64,000 nucleotides of DNA, from assembly GCA_023369685.1 (NCBI GenBank), contig SACZ01000003.1, positions 714,330 to 778,329 of the forward strand, written 5' to 3'. The position numbers and the translations under genes are program-made. This document shows, piece by piece, positions 28,052 through 37,405 of this stretch. Under the pieces are notes generated by a model. It did no database searches. It was not told where the DNA came from and worked only from the letters and a program-made list of their open reading frames with translations. The DNA is from Prolixibacteraceae bacterium JC049. Lineage in GTDB: Bacteria; Bacteroidota; Bacteroidia; Bacteroidales; Prolixibacteraceae. Each line of letters opens with the position of its first letter. Position 1 is the first letter of the stretch.

Positions 28052-28648
28052 ATGATTCAGAATCAAGGGAAAAATAGAACCATTTCTGCCACAGATGAAA
28101 AGGCGTTCGATGGCCTTTTTCGTCAATATTTTCCACGGTTAGAAGCCTATGCCCGTAAATTCGTTTTAGATGCCAACGTTGCACAGGACATTGTGCAAGA
28201 GGCATTCATCTCTATTTGGGAAAAAGAGACAACCATACAGCTAAATACCTTTGAAAATTTTCTTTTTATAAGTGTTCGAAATGCTTGTATTAACTACTTG
28301 AAGAAACAAGTGGTTGAACAAAAGAAACTGGAACATATCAAGGAAAATTTGTGGGTGGAAGAGATTTATCGGATCGATTTTTTGAAAGATGCACCACTGA
28401 AATTGATTGCCGATGAGTTGCAGGATGAGATTGACAAAGTAATGAGCGATTTGCCACCTCGTTGTAAAGAAGTTTTCAAACTGAGTAGGGAAGAGGGATT
28501 AAAGAATCGGGAGATTGCAGAACGGTTAGGGATCAATATAAAAAATGTAGAACGACATATATCTACAGCACTACAAAAATTCAGAGCTAAGTTCGGTAAT
28601 GAGCTTGGTGTACTTGTCTTTTTTGCACTGTTTCCCAGTCTTTTGTGA
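28052..28648 (+). CDS. ECF-family RNA polymerase sigma factor (unit 2)
   Basis: A 198-residue sigma factor: region 2 (FDGLFRQYFPRLEAYARKFV, QDIVQEAFISIWEKE) and region 4 (SREEGLKNREIAERLGINIK, NVERHISTALQKFRAKF). It has its own consensus promoter at 27990, so basal expression probably does not need an ECF. FecR follows after 75 bp. It should activate the SusC/SusD pair at 29807-34904. The sequence is clearly distinct from the unit 1 and unit 3 sigma factors, suggesting separate signals. Confidence 0.95.
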   Translation: MIQNQGKNRTISATDEKAFDGLFRQYFPRLEAYARKFVLDANVAQDIVQEAFISIWEKETTIQLNTFENFLFISVRNACINYLKKQVVEQKKLEHIKENLWVEEIYRIDFLKDAPLKLIADELQDEIDKVMSDLPPRCKEVFKLSREEGLKNREIAERLGINIKNVERHISTALQKFRAKFGNELGVLVFFALFPSLL

Positions 28649-28723
28649 GAAAAATGAAAAAAGTGCTTTCCCCATGATGGGTAAGCGTAACCTTTTATTG
28701 TATTTCTGGTATATGGTAATAAT

Positions 28724-29704
28724 ATGGAAAAAGGAAATTCAATAAATATACTCATCCAAAAATATTCAAACGGAACTCTGAAGCCAGCAGAAGAGGAACA
28801 GCTGTACTTGTGGCTGAACGAATCTGCACTCAACCGCGATTTATTTAGAGAACGATTAAATGAAACGGTTCCAGAGGTTAAGGATCAAGTCCGTTTTAAT
28901 TCTGCTTTAGCAAAAACAAAATCACGCCTATTTAAAGAACAAAAATCCAGTCGTAAAATTCAGTTTAAAGGGAAATTCCGCAGATGGATTGAATTGGCTG
29001 CGGTACTGGTACTAGGAATTTTAATAAAAGTTTCGGTTGATTACTTTGGTGCAGCTAATCTTGATAATGAGAATCAACTTTGTAAAATTGCAGCTCCAAT
29101 AGGCCAGAAATCGCAGGTAATGTTACCTGATGGTTCGAAAGTGTGGTTGAATTCAGAATCAGTAATTGAGTTCAACAACAACTTCGCTAGTAATCGTGTT
29201 GTAAAGTTGGAAGGCGAAGCATACTTCGAAGTAGAGAAGGATAAAGATCATGCATTTCAGGTACAGACAAAGTCATATAATGTAGTTGTGCATGGAACCC
29301 GCTTCAATGTGATGGCTTATGATGATTTGGGATATACTCAAACCACATTGGTCGAAGGAAGCGTTGAAATTCAACGAGGAAAACAGCAGCTATTTTTGGA
29401 ACCAGGAGAGCAGATTAATCTGCAAAATGGTCAGTTTATAGAGCGAAAAGTAAATACAGATATTGCCATTGCATGGAAGGACAATAAATTCCGTTTCGAT
29501 TCGGTGAAATTCAGCGAGTTGATTCGTCGTCTGGAGCGTTGGTATGATGTAGATATAGAGATAAGTAATTCAGCTCTTCTTGAGCAGGAGTTTTCAGGTG
29601 TATTTAAAAATGACGAAACCATATTTCAAGTGCTGACAGCTTTGAAATATTATGTCGGCTTTGAATATAAACACGAAGGATTCAGAAAAATTACTATTAA
29701 ATAA
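28724..29704 (+). CDS. FecR-type anti-sigma factor (unit 2)
   Basis: A 326-residue inner-membrane anti-sigma: cytosolic N-terminus, transmembrane helix about 88-106 (WIELAAVLVLGILIKVSVDY), periplasmic FecR domain (APIGQKSQVMLPDGSKVWLN, VVKLEGEAYFEV, YNVVVHGTRFNVMAYDD) and C-terminal DUF4974 (KFSELIRRLERWYDVDIEIS). It couples the STN domain of the adjacent SusC to the sigma at 28052. GGGTAAGC at 28679 in the gap before it is also found before the unit 3 fecR gene (55932), a possible ECF promoter element. Confidence 0.95.
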   Translation: MEKGNSINILIQKYSNGTLKPAEEEQLYLWLNESALNRDLFRERLNETVPEVKDQVRFNSALAKTKSRLFKEQKSSRKIQFKGKFRRWIELAAVLVLGILIKVSVDYFGAANLDNENQLCKIAAPIGQKSQVMLPDGSKVWLNSESVIEFNNNFASNRVVKLEGEAYFEVEKDKDHAFQVQTKSYNVVVHGTRFNVMAYDDLGYTQTTLVEGSVEIQRGKQQLFLEPGEQINLQNGQFIERKVNTDIAIAWKDNKFRFDSVKFSELIRRLERWYDVDIEISNSALLEQEFSGVFKNDETIFQVLTALKYYVGFEYKHEGFRKITIK

Positions 29705-29737
29705 CTGCCTATGTAATACGTAAAACTAAACGAAAAA

Positions 29738-29769
29738 GGGGAAGTCATCCGCCAAGATAATACTCCCCC
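29738..29769 (-). terminator. Leader hairpin of susC (unit 2), terminator-like on the minus strand
   Basis: GGGGAAGT (29738-29745) pairs with ACTCCCCC (29762-29769) with one mismatch and a 16-nt loop. On the minus strand it is followed by TTTTTCG, a good intrinsic terminator shape. On that strand a TAGATTTG box (29807-29800), with GTTG 20 bp further upstream, could start a short antisense RNA of about 60 nt. Confidence 0.5.
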
Positions 29770-29806
29770 ATTCACTAAAATTATTAACTAATTTCAAATC
29801 AAATCT

Positions 29807-32800
29807 ATGAAAGAAAAGAATGAAAAGCAACTACGGGAGGATTTTGTGTCCTGTCGTAAATTATTCTCTATTATGAAAATTACAGTTTTTCTGCTGTTGA
29901 TCAGTATGTTGCATGTGTCGGCTAAATCGTTTTCGCAATCAGTGATGACTGTGGAATATCAGAAGGTTTCTATTGATAAGGTTTTTGCTGATCTGGAAAA
30001 GAATTCAGACTATTCATTTGTCTATCGCAAAAGCGATTTAGACATGAACAAGTTGGTGAGCTATAAAGCAAAAAAAGAAGATATTTTTCAAATTTTGACA
30101 GATGTTTTGGAAGACCAAAATTTGGCTTTCAGAGTAGATAATCGTATCGTTATTATTTTGCCTAAAAATAATAGTAAGAGGGCTTTTGTTGGTTCACAGC
30201 AAAAAACAATTGCTGGAAAAGTAACCGATATAAATGGCGATCCTTTACCAGGTGTTTCAATTGTAATTAAAGGAACAACCAAAGGAGTTACAACAGATAT
30301 CGATGGAGCTTTTGCTTTTAAAAGTGTGCCAGCGAATGCAACTTTAATCTTCTCATACATTGGTATGAAAAAGCAAGAGGTACCCATTGATGGACAGTCG
30401 GTACTTAATATTGTAATGGAAGATGATGCAGTTGGACTAGAAGAGGTTGTTGCTATTGGTTATGGAACCAAAACGAAAGCTACGCTATCGGGTTCAGTAA
30501 CAGAGGTAAAAGGAGAGGTGCTTGAAGCTAAGCCCATTACCAATGTGGCAAGTGGACTTCAAGGTGTTACTCCTGGGCTAGTGGTAACCAGAGGTGATGG
30601 TCAGCCAGGACAAGAAGGGTCTGGTTTGCAGTTGCGTGGACTTTCTACATGGCATAAAGGAGGTTCTTCTCCTCTTGTATTGATTGATGGTTTGGAAGGA
30701 AACTTGAATGACCTTCATCCGAATGATATTCAAAACTTGATTGTACTGAAAGATGCTGCTGCTTCTATCTATGGTGCCAGAGCTTCCAATGGAGTAATTC
30801 TTGTTACTACCAAAACAGGTAAAAAGGGAAATCTTAAAGTTCGAATTAATAGCTACGCTGCAGTAACAACTCCTACTACTTTGGTGGAACAAACAACAGT
30901 AGAGCAAATGATGGAAATGCGTAACGAAATGGATAGAAATGATGGTAAACCTGTCTTCTATACACAAGAGTATTTCGACGCAGTGGGGACAGACAAAGTA
31001 ATGCCTCATGTATTTGGTGGTGACTTTGTGCAAACAATGAAAGGAACAGATTGGAATGATCTTGTTTTTGGAGATGGATTCCAACAATCGCATAACGTGA
31101 CTATTTCTGGTGGTGCCGATAAATCAAACTTCTTATTGTCTCTGGGCTACTTCCAACAAGACGGTATTGTAAAAGCAGCACACGATTCTTACGAGAAGTA
31201 CAACATGCGTTTGAATTACAACTATGTGATTAGCGACAAGTTGAAGCTGGAAACAAAAACATCTATCATTCGTTCGATTTCAGATGAGATGCATCATCTA
31301 TATCGCTCACTAGGTAGTGTATTGTCTGGTTGGAGTGCTTTCCCTAACCGAACAGCAGATGGAAAGAAGTATGCTACTTTCTTCGATAACCCTGTTCAGA
31401 TGTTGAATGAAAAAGGAAATATCAAGAAATACAACAATACTGTAAATACTAACTTCCAATTGACATGGAAGGTTCTTCCAGAACTGAACTGGGTAACTCG
31501 GGTTGGACTAGAGTATAAGACTGGCGATTCGAAAGAAATTGTAAAAAAAGTGGCACTTTGGAAATATCAGGATAGTAATGTGTCGACAGGTTATACTTGG
31601 GGAACAAATCCAAACTCATTGACTTTGGGATTCTCTAAATCAATGTACCGTAATGCTACCTCTTATTTCGATTTTAATAAAAAATTGGGCGACCACAATA
31701 TCAGTGCAATGGCTGGTGTATCTCACGAAGATTTCGATGCAGATAACTTCTCCGCTTGGCGTAGAAACTTTGGTAGTGAAAAAGTGTGGGCACTAGGCTT
31801 AGGTGATACAGAACAACAGTTCAATAACCAAGGTGGATATCACTGGGCGATTGAGTCTCTATTTTCACGCTTAGGCTATATCTATAAAAACAGATATATC
31901 GTAGAGGCTAATATGCGTTACGATGGATCTTCACGTTTCCATGAAGATGAAAGATGGGGATTCTTTAAAGGTTTCTTAGGAACCTGGCGTGCCTCCGAAG
32001 AAGACTTTATTAAGAACCTGGGAATCTTCGATAACTTAAAAGTTAAGTTGTCTTGGGGAGAAACAGGTAACCAGTCGGGTATTGGCTTATACGACTACAT
32101 TTCACAGATTAAAGTAGGTGGTTCTTATCCATTTGGAAGTGGAACTAAAGCAACAAGTGCTTGGCAAGATGGTATGGTATCTCAATCAAGAACTTGGGAG
32201 ACAGTTCAAACACAGAATATTGGTGTTGAAGCAACAGTTTTAGATAGTCGCTTATCTTTCTCTTACGATTACTTCGTTAAGAAGAATAAAGACATGTTGA
32301 TTCCAGTGACTTATCCTTCTGTGTTAGGAGCTACTCCTCCACAATCGAATAGTGGTACACTTAAAACATGGGGATGGGAAGCGCAAGTTGATTGGAAAGA
32401 TAAAATTGGAGATTTCAAATACTATGTTTCTGCTTACTTGAGTGATAATGAGAATGAACTGGAAAATTTAGGTGGTGCTGATGCTTATTCAGAAGGACTT
32501 GTTCGCGCTCGTGAAGGATATCCTTTAAACTCTTACTTTGGTTATGTTTGGGATGGTATCATTCAAAACGAAGCTGAACTAGCTGAATACAAGAAAATTC
32601 AAAATGTTGCTCCTGATATTAAAGTGGGTGATGCCAGATACAAAGACGTTGATGGTAATGGCAAGATGGATGCTTTTGGTGATAAATCAAAAGGCGAAAC
32701 AGGTGACCTTGTTTATATGGGAAATGCTAATCCTAGATATAGTTTTGGTTTAAGAGCTGGAGCTGAGTATAAAGGACTTGACTTTGCTATGACTTGGCAA

Positions 32801-33217
32801 GGTGTTGGAAAAAGAACTACTTTCCGCTCAGGAAGCGAAGTTATTATTCCATTCGGACAGCCATGGCGTCAACCATTAAGATGGCACTATGGTAAAACAT
32901 GGACTCCTGAAAGACCAAATGCAAGGTATCCAAGAATTACCTCTGATAATGTACGTTACTGGAATTATCGTACATCTGCTAACACCAGAGTAAATGCAAG
33001 ATATGTTCGATTGAAGAATATCACTCTTGGATATACTCTTCCAAAAGCTCTTACTGATAAAGTTAATATAGGTAAACTAAGAGTTTATGTGAGTGGTCAG
33101 GATATCTGGCAGACATATCCTCAAAAAGGAACAGGTTATGACCCTGAATCAGGATCAAGCTATAACTACTATCCTTTCAGCGCAACCTATTCATTCGGAA
33201 TTGATTTAACTTTCTAA
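29807..33217 (+). CDS. SusC-like TonB-dependent transporter with STN domain (unit 2)
   Basis: A 1136-residue outer-membrane transporter. After an extended N-terminus and signal (SMLHVSAKSFSQ) comes the STN domain (VSIDKVFADLEKNSDYSFVY), regulatory-like beta-sandwich (GKVTDINGDPLPGVSIVIKG), TonB box/plug (EEVVAIGYGTKTKATLSGSV, AASIYGARASNGVILVTTKT) and barrel ending in YSFGIDLTF. susD follows 19 bp later. The distance from fecR is 102 bp and includes the leader hairpin. It should import a product of the nearby glycosidases; the ligand is not deducible from sequence. Confidence 0.96.
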   Translation: MKEKNEKQLREDFVSCRKLFSIMKITVFLLLISMLHVSAKSFSQSVMTVEYQKVSIDKVFADLEKNSDYSFVYRKSDLDMNKLVSYKAKKEDIFQILTDVLEDQNLAFRVDNRIVIILPKNNSKRAFVGSQQKTIAGKVTDINGDPLPGVSIVIKGTTKGVTTDIDGAFAFKSVPANATLIFSYIGMKKQEVPIDGQSVLNIVMEDDAVGLEEVVAIGYGTKTKATLSGSVTEVKGEVLEAKPITNVASGLQGVTPGLVVTRGDGQPGQEGSGLQLRGLSTWHKGGSSPLVLIDGLEGNLNDLHPNDIQNLIVLKDAAASIYGARASNGVILVTTKTGKKGNLKVRINSYAAVTTPTTLVEQTTVEQMMEMRNEMDRNDGKPVFYTQEYFDAVGTDKVMPHVFGGDFVQTMKGTDWNDLVFGDGFQQSHNVTISGGADKSNFLLSLGYFQQDGIVKAAHDSYEKYNMRLNYNYVISDKLKLETKTSIIRSISDEMHHLYRSLGSVLSGWSAFPNRTADGKKYATFFDNPVQMLNEKGNIKKYNNTVNTNFQLTWKVLPELNWVTRVGLEYKTGDSKEIVKKVALWKYQDSNVSTGYTWGTNPNSLTLGFSKSMYRNATSYFDFNKKLGDHNISAMAGVSHEDFDADNFSAWRRNFGSEKVWALGLGDTEQQFNNQGGYHWAIESLFSRLGYIYKNRYIVEANMRYDGSSRFHEDERWGFFKGFLGTWRASEEDFIKNLGIFDNLKVKLSWGETGNQSGIGLYDYISQIKVGGSYPFGSGTKATSAWQDGMVSQSRTWETVQTQNIGVEATVLDSRLSFSYDYFVKKNKDMLIPVTYPSVLGATPPQSNSGTLKTWGWEAQVDWKDKIGDFKYYVSAYLSDNENELENLGGADAYSEGLVRAREGYPLNSYFGYVWDGIIQNEAELAEYKKIQNVAPDIKVGDARYKDVDGNGKMDAFGDKSKGETGDLVYMGNANPRYSFGLRAGAEYKGLDFAMTWQGVGKRTTFRSGSEVIIPFGQPWRQPLRWHYGKTWTPERPNARYPRITSDNVRYWNYRTSANTRVNARYVRLKNITLGYTLPKALTDKVNIGKLRVYVSGQDIWQTYPQKGTGYDPESGSSYNYYPFSATYSFGIDLTF

Positions 33218-33236
33218 TTTGTAAATAAAAGTCTAT

Positions 33237-34904
33237 ATGAAAAAATTAATATATATTCTTCTAGGAGCCTTACTATTCGTATCCTGTGAAGACGAATTAA
33301 ATCTTAGCTCAAAAACAAATTTGAGTGATAGTACATTCTGGCTTACTGTTTCTGATTTTGAGAAAGCAGCCAACAACTTTTATGGTTCTATAGGCGGTGT
33401 AGGAAGTTATAGTGATGAAAATTCTGACCTTTCTTACGGAAATGGAACAAATACTGTAAGTGCAGGAACTTTTCTTGCGCCCGAAAGTGATAACACCTGG
33501 AATGGCAATTATAGTACTATTCGTGGAACCAATACTTTTTTGGAAAAAGCCGAAGCTGCAACAATTAAAGATGATATCAAAAGATATGTTGCAGAAGTAA
33601 AATGGTTCAGAGCTTTGGCATATTATCGTTTAGTAGAACGTTTTGGTGATGTACCTCTAATTACAAAAGCACTTGATCTAAACTCTGAAGAGTTGTACGG
33701 ATCAAGATCTCCACGAACTCAGGTAATTGATTTTGTTTTAAGTGAATTGGAGACTGCAGCAGCAGATCTTCCAAAGCAAAGTCAGCTAAGTGCAAATGAA
33801 ATTGGCCGAATTACACAAGGAGCAGCTTACGCATTGAAGGCAAGAGTTGCATTGTTCGAAGGAACTTGGTCGAAATACCATAATGGAGATAAAGCTGACG
33901 AAAGATTACAGAAGGCCATTGATGCGGCTAAAAAAGTAATGGATAGTAATGAGTATGGGATGTTTGTATATGCAGCAAATCCAGAACATAGCTACCGTTA
34001 TCAGGCTATTGAAGAAGGGAACGATTCGAAAGAACAGATTGTTGCTCGTCGTTATCATAGCGAAGATGGTCCTGGCCATGCTATTCAGCATTGGATTGCA
34101 CATGGTGGTTCATACGATCCTACTAAAAAGTTGGCCGATATGTATTTGTGCACAGATGGTTTGCCAATTAGCAAATCTGACCTATTTAAGGGGAGAGATA
34201 AAATGACTACTGAGTTCGAAAATCGTGATCCTCGTATGTGGAATACTATTGCTAAGCCGGGAGTACACATGAAAACCAGAGACGATCATGATGGAGCGAA
34301 AGCTAAATATCCGGATAAAGGTCAACATCAGGGCTTGTATTTCCCTTACAAATATTGTTCTGAGTTTGTTCCGGGTTACTCATGGGGGAAAAGTGAGTTT
34401 TTCTATCGTCTAATCAGATACCCAGAAGTATTATTGATTTATGCTGAAGCGATTTTTGAAAAGAACGGAAGCATTACTGATGAGCAACTGGAGGAGTCAG
34501 TCAACGTAATTCGTGGACGTGTGAACATGCCTGACTTGACTAATGCATTTGTTACAAGTAACAGTCTGGATATGAAAACAGAGATTCGCCGCGAACGTAG
34601 CATTGAGTTAGCATTGGAAGGATTCCGCTTGCACGACTTGAGAAGATGGAAAACCGCTGAAGTTGAATTAGCACAACCAATAAAAGGAGTTAAGTATACA
34701 GGAACTGAATTCGAAACAGTTACTGATGATGCAGGAGCACGTCGCTATGATACAGCGTATAAGCTAGATGCAGATGGTTTTATTATTGTAGATAGGGCAG
34801 ACAATAGAAAATGGGCGGCAGGAAACGATAAACTTTATCTTTTCCCATTGCCAACCAAACAGTTATTGTTGAATGAAAATTTGAAACAGAACCCAGGGTG
34901 GTAG
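33237..34904 (+). CDS. SusD-like glycan-binding lipoprotein (unit 2)
   Basis: A 555-residue lipoprotein (LLFVSC followed by EDEL). The SusD fold features are clear: SDSTFWLTVSDFEKAANNFY, EVKWFRALAYYRLVERFGDV, the C-terminal EIRRERSIELALEGFRLHDL and terminal LKQNPGW. It is more similar to the unit 3 SusD (shared RVNMPDLTNAFVTSNSLDMK-type segment) than to the unit 1 protein, suggesting duplication of units 2 and 3. It is followed by a strong terminator and then by the first GH172 gene. Confidence 0.96.
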   Translation: MKKLIYILLGALLFVSCEDELNLSSKTNLSDSTFWLTVSDFEKAANNFYGSIGGVGSYSDENSDLSYGNGTNTVSAGTFLAPESDNTWNGNYSTIRGTNTFLEKAEAATIKDDIKRYVAEVKWFRALAYYRLVERFGDVPLITKALDLNSEELYGSRSPRTQVIDFVLSELETAAADLPKQSQLSANEIGRITQGAAYALKARVALFEGTWSKYHNGDKADERLQKAIDAAKKVMDSNEYGMFVYAANPEHSYRYQAIEEGNDSKEQIVARRYHSEDGPGHAIQHWIAHGGSYDPTKKLADMYLCTDGLPISKSDLFKGRDKMTTEFENRDPRMWNTIAKPGVHMKTRDDHDGAKAKYPDKGQHQGLYFPYKYCSEFVPGYSWGKSEFFYRLIRYPEVLLIYAEAIFEKNGSITDEQLEESVNVIRGRVNMPDLTNAFVTSNSLDMKTEIRRERSIELALEGFRLHDLRRWKTAEVELAQPIKGVKYTGTEFETVTDDAGARRYDTAYKLDADGFIIVDRADNRKWAAGNDKLYLFPLPTKQLLLNENLKQNPGW

Positions 34905-34926
34905 ACACTGTAAATTAGATCTTTCA

Positions 34927-34959
34927 AGGTCCCACCTTTTGGGTGGGACCTAATTTTTT
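34927..34959 (+). terminator. Intrinsic terminator after susD (unit 2)
   Basis: AGGTCCCACC (34927-34936) and GGTGGGACCT (34942-34951) form a perfect 10-bp stem with a 5-nt loop, followed by AATTTTTT. It separates the transport unit from the enzyme array. Confidence 0.9.
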
Positions 34960-35106
34960 GAATAAAGAATACAAAATAAGAGAACTGTAATTAAAGTTTT
35001 CTTTATAAAGTATTTGTAATAAATTGGGTGAGGAAATTGCTTCGGGAAAATGGATTGCTTTGAGAAGCACTTAGTAGGAAAATTAGAGGAATTAAAAATA
35101 GATAGA

Positions 35107-37167
35107 ATGAATCGAATAATTATTTGCTTAATCGTTTTAACTAGCGCTTGGTCAAGCTTTGCTATTGAAAAAAAAGGAGACCCTGTAAAAAAGGGAACTG
35201 TAAATTTCAAATCTCTGTTGAATGAAATGATTGATAGAGATGCTTTAACCCGATATCCTACGACTTATTTTAAATTAGAGCAGTTTAGTAGTTACGACCG
35301 TCATACTACTGCTATCAATGACTCTACCTGGTTTGCCAATATGGATTGCAACTACTTTATGCGAGAGGATGAAGTAAACGGACGCAAGGAAAGTGTATTA
35401 ATGGACACCAAAGGAGCAGGTGCAATAGTACGCTTTTGGATTACAGGAAATAATCATGGAGCCGGAATATTAAGAATTTATCTGGATGGAAAAAAGAAAC
35501 CTGTTATTGAAACAAAATTACTGGATTTCATAAGCAAGAATGAAGTCGGGTATCCATTAAGTTCGTCTGTTTCTCCCAAAACGGGCTATATGCGTCGTGG
35601 CCATAACCTGTATTTACCTATTCCTTTCTCAAAAGGATGTAAGGTAACTTATGAGATGAATACCAATGGAGAAGAGTGGCTCTATTTCTGCATTAATGCG
35701 CGTAAGTACAATAAAGGAACAAAAGTAGAGAGCTTTCAGTCTAAGATGATAAAAGACAACTCAGAGTTTATTACTCGGGTAAATAAGACATTACTGAATA
35801 AGGTACCTCAACTAAACGATGGAAAAATATTTGACTTGCCTCTTGATATTGCCAGTGAGAATTCCATTCTGTTAGAAGGGCAAGGACAAATAATAAATGG
35901 TTTAACCGTTAAAATTCATGGCGAAAATCTAAAAAGGGCTTTACGCGATATTATTGTAAAATGCACTTTCGATGGAAATGAAACGGTTTGGTGTCCAATT
36001 GGCGATTTCTTTGGAACAGGGTATGAGTTACATCCATCGGAAACTTATTATACAAAAGTGGAAAAAGATGGCACCATGCGCGTGCAATGGTTGATGCCTT
36101 ACAAGAATAACTGTAAAATTACTTTTGAAAATATTGGAAACATTCCTTTTAGACTTACAGGAAGTGTAAGTACAAAACCATATAACTGGACAGAGAATTC
36201 GATGTATTTTCATTCAACATGGAAACAGTTTACAGCATTATCAACTGGTGATAATAAAGCTCGTTTAGGAGCAGGTGGTTGCTTCGATATGAATTTTGTT
36301 ACACTAAAAGGAAAAGGAGTATACGTTGGCGATATCATTACACTGTTTAATACTTCACTGGGAGGTCACTGGAAAAGCTGGTGGGGCGAAGGCGATGAAA
36401 AGATCTATCTGGATGGCGAAGAGTGGCCTTCGTTAATTGGCACCGGAACGGAAGATTATTACGGTTATGCATGGTGTGAATACAACGAATTCAATCATCC
36501 CTATTTGTCTCAACCAATCGGAGGAGGAAACTTCAAGTTCGATATGACTGTGAATATGAGATATCGAGGCTTAGATGTTATGCCTTTTGCTAAGTCGTTG
36601 AGGTTTGATATGGAAATGTGGCACTGGACCAAAACAAAGCTAAACTTTGCTCCAACAACATTCTTCTACATGCTACCAGGAGGAACTGATAATGTTGAGC
36701 CTGATTATGAAGGTGCGAAAGCAAAATTAGCATTTGGGCGTTTCGATATTCTACAACCAGAACCTGAAAATGGAAAGTTGGAAGGAGAAAATCTGAAACC
36801 GATTGGTGTAGAAAGAAACACACAAGGCTTTTATAGCGATGATGTTTCTGGAGGTGTTGCTTTAACATGGCATAGTGCAGTGAAAGGTGAAAGTAGAAAG
36901 TTTGAATTCTATGCCGATTCAACCAGTAAATTGAAAAAATTAGTACTGGCTTCGAATAATAAGAATGGTGTATATGAATTTTTTTTAAATGGGAAGAGTA
37001 TTTTGAATTGGGACAGTAGTAATGGTAAAGGCTTTATTCAACACATCGACTTATCCAATTCTTCGTTGAAACGAATCAATACGCTTGAGGTAAAATTGGT
37101 TTCTAAAAGCAAAACCGCTAAGAAAAAAGGCAACGATATTATCATTGATTATTTGATAATCGATTAA
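35107..37167 (+). CDS. GH172 (former DUF2961) glycoside hydrolase with C-terminal accessory domain
   Basis: I chose the ATG at 35107 (686 residues), which gives a signal peptide (MNRIIICLIVLTSAWSSFA); the frame extends to 35050 without a signal-like sequence. The catalytic core carries E428 in WWGEGDEKIYLDGEEWPS and E449 in GTGTEDYYGYAW. Their 21-residue spacing equals that of the acid/base and nucleophile of the characterised GH172 alpha-D-fructofuranosidase. The family includes difructose-anhydride-forming enzymes and alpha-D-arabinofuranosidases. About 120 C-terminal residues form an extra beta-sandwich, shared with the GH172 at 43903. It is the first gene of the enzyme array, and a terminator-like hairpin follows it. 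Confidence 0.9.
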   Translation: MNRIIICLIVLTSAWSSFAIEKKGDPVKKGTVNFKSLLNEMIDRDALTRYPTTYFKLEQFSSYDRHTTAINDSTWFANMDCNYFMREDEVNGRKESVLMDTKGAGAIVRFWITGNNHGAGILRIYLDGKKKPVIETKLLDFISKNEVGYPLSSSVSPKTGYMRRGHNLYLPIPFSKGCKVTYEMNTNGEEWLYFCINARKYNKGTKVESFQSKMIKDNSEFITRVNKTLLNKVPQLNDGKIFDLPLDIASENSILLEGQGQIINGLTVKIHGENLKRALRDIIVKCTFDGNETVWCPIGDFFGTGYELHPSETYYTKVEKDGTMRVQWLMPYKNNCKITFENIGNIPFRLTGSVSTKPYNWTENSMYFHSTWKQFTALSTGDNKARLGAGGCFDMNFVTLKGKGVYVGDIITLFNTSLGGHWKSWWGEGDEKIYLDGEEWPSLIGTGTEDYYGYAWCEYNEFNHPYLSQPIGGGNFKFDMTVNMRYRGLDVMPFAKSLRFDMEMWHWTKTKLNFAPTTFFYMLPGGTDNVEPDYEGAKAKLAFGRFDILQPEPENGKLEGENLKPIGVERNTQGFYSDDVSGGVALTWHSAVKGESRKFEFYADSTSKLKKLVLASNNKNGVYEFFLNGKSILNWDSSNGKGFIQHIDLSNSSLKRINTLEVKLVSKSKTAKKKGNDIIIDYLIID

Positions 37168-37173
37168 GTCAAC

Positions 37174-37202
37174 TGAGGGATGCAATAAAGATGTGTCCCT
37201 CA
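37174..37202 (+). terminator. Probable terminator after the first GH172 gene
   Basis: TGAGGGA (37174-37180) and TCCCTCA (37196-37202) pair over 7 bp with a 15-nt loop, followed by ATTACTTTT. The T-run is short, so some read-through is likely. Confidence 0.5.
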
Positions 37203-37275
37203 ATTACTTTTCACAGATGAAAACAACCATTTTGTGTTAAGAGCTAGTGAATCAGTTTGTTCAATATTAGTGTTT

Positions 37276-37321
37276 TGACCTGTGTGACATTTTATTTGAC
37301 TTGTGTGACACCTTAATTTGC
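37276..37321 (+). promoter_or_regulatory. 21-bp period direct repeat and possible promoter before the GH20 operon
   Basis: TTGACCTGTGTGACA (37276-37290) is repeated as TTGACTTGTGTGACA (37297-37311), exactly 21 bp apart, one mismatch in 15. This is the geometry of an AraC-type or other two-turn activator site. A TTAATTTG box (37314-37321), close to the TAnnTTTG consensus, follows directly, so a bound factor would overlap the promoter. The regulator is unknown; the motif differs from the site at 4149. Confidence 0.5.
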
Positions 37322-37342
37322 TAAAACGATTTAATATTGGGA

Positions 37343-37373
37343 GTGTCTAACATCTAAGTTGATGTGGGGACAC
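37343..37373 (+). other. Leader hairpin before the GH20 gene
   Basis: GTGTC (37343-37347) pairs with GACAC (37369-37373) and ACATC (37350-37354) with GATGT (37361-37365), a two-part stem with a 6-nt loop, 32 bp before the GH20 start. There is no T-run. It may stabilise or regulate the operon mRNA. Confidence 0.35.
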
Positions 37374-37405
37374 AAAAGCTAAAACCAATAAAGTAAATAG
37401 TCATC

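Noticed and set aside
28366-28833. Open frame of 155 codons on the minus strand across the sigma/fecR junction
   Set aside because: Overlaps two clear genes on the other strand and has low-complexity serine-rich sequence; shadow frame.
30578-31093. Open frame of 171 codons on the minus strand inside susC (unit 2)
   Set aside because: Antisense to the conserved plug region; no recognisable features, so a shadow of SusC codon use.
35050-35106. Upstream extension of the first GH172 frame to an ATG at 35050
   Set aside because: The extension is charged and would place the clear signal peptide internally; the ATG at 35107 gives a normal signal sequence.
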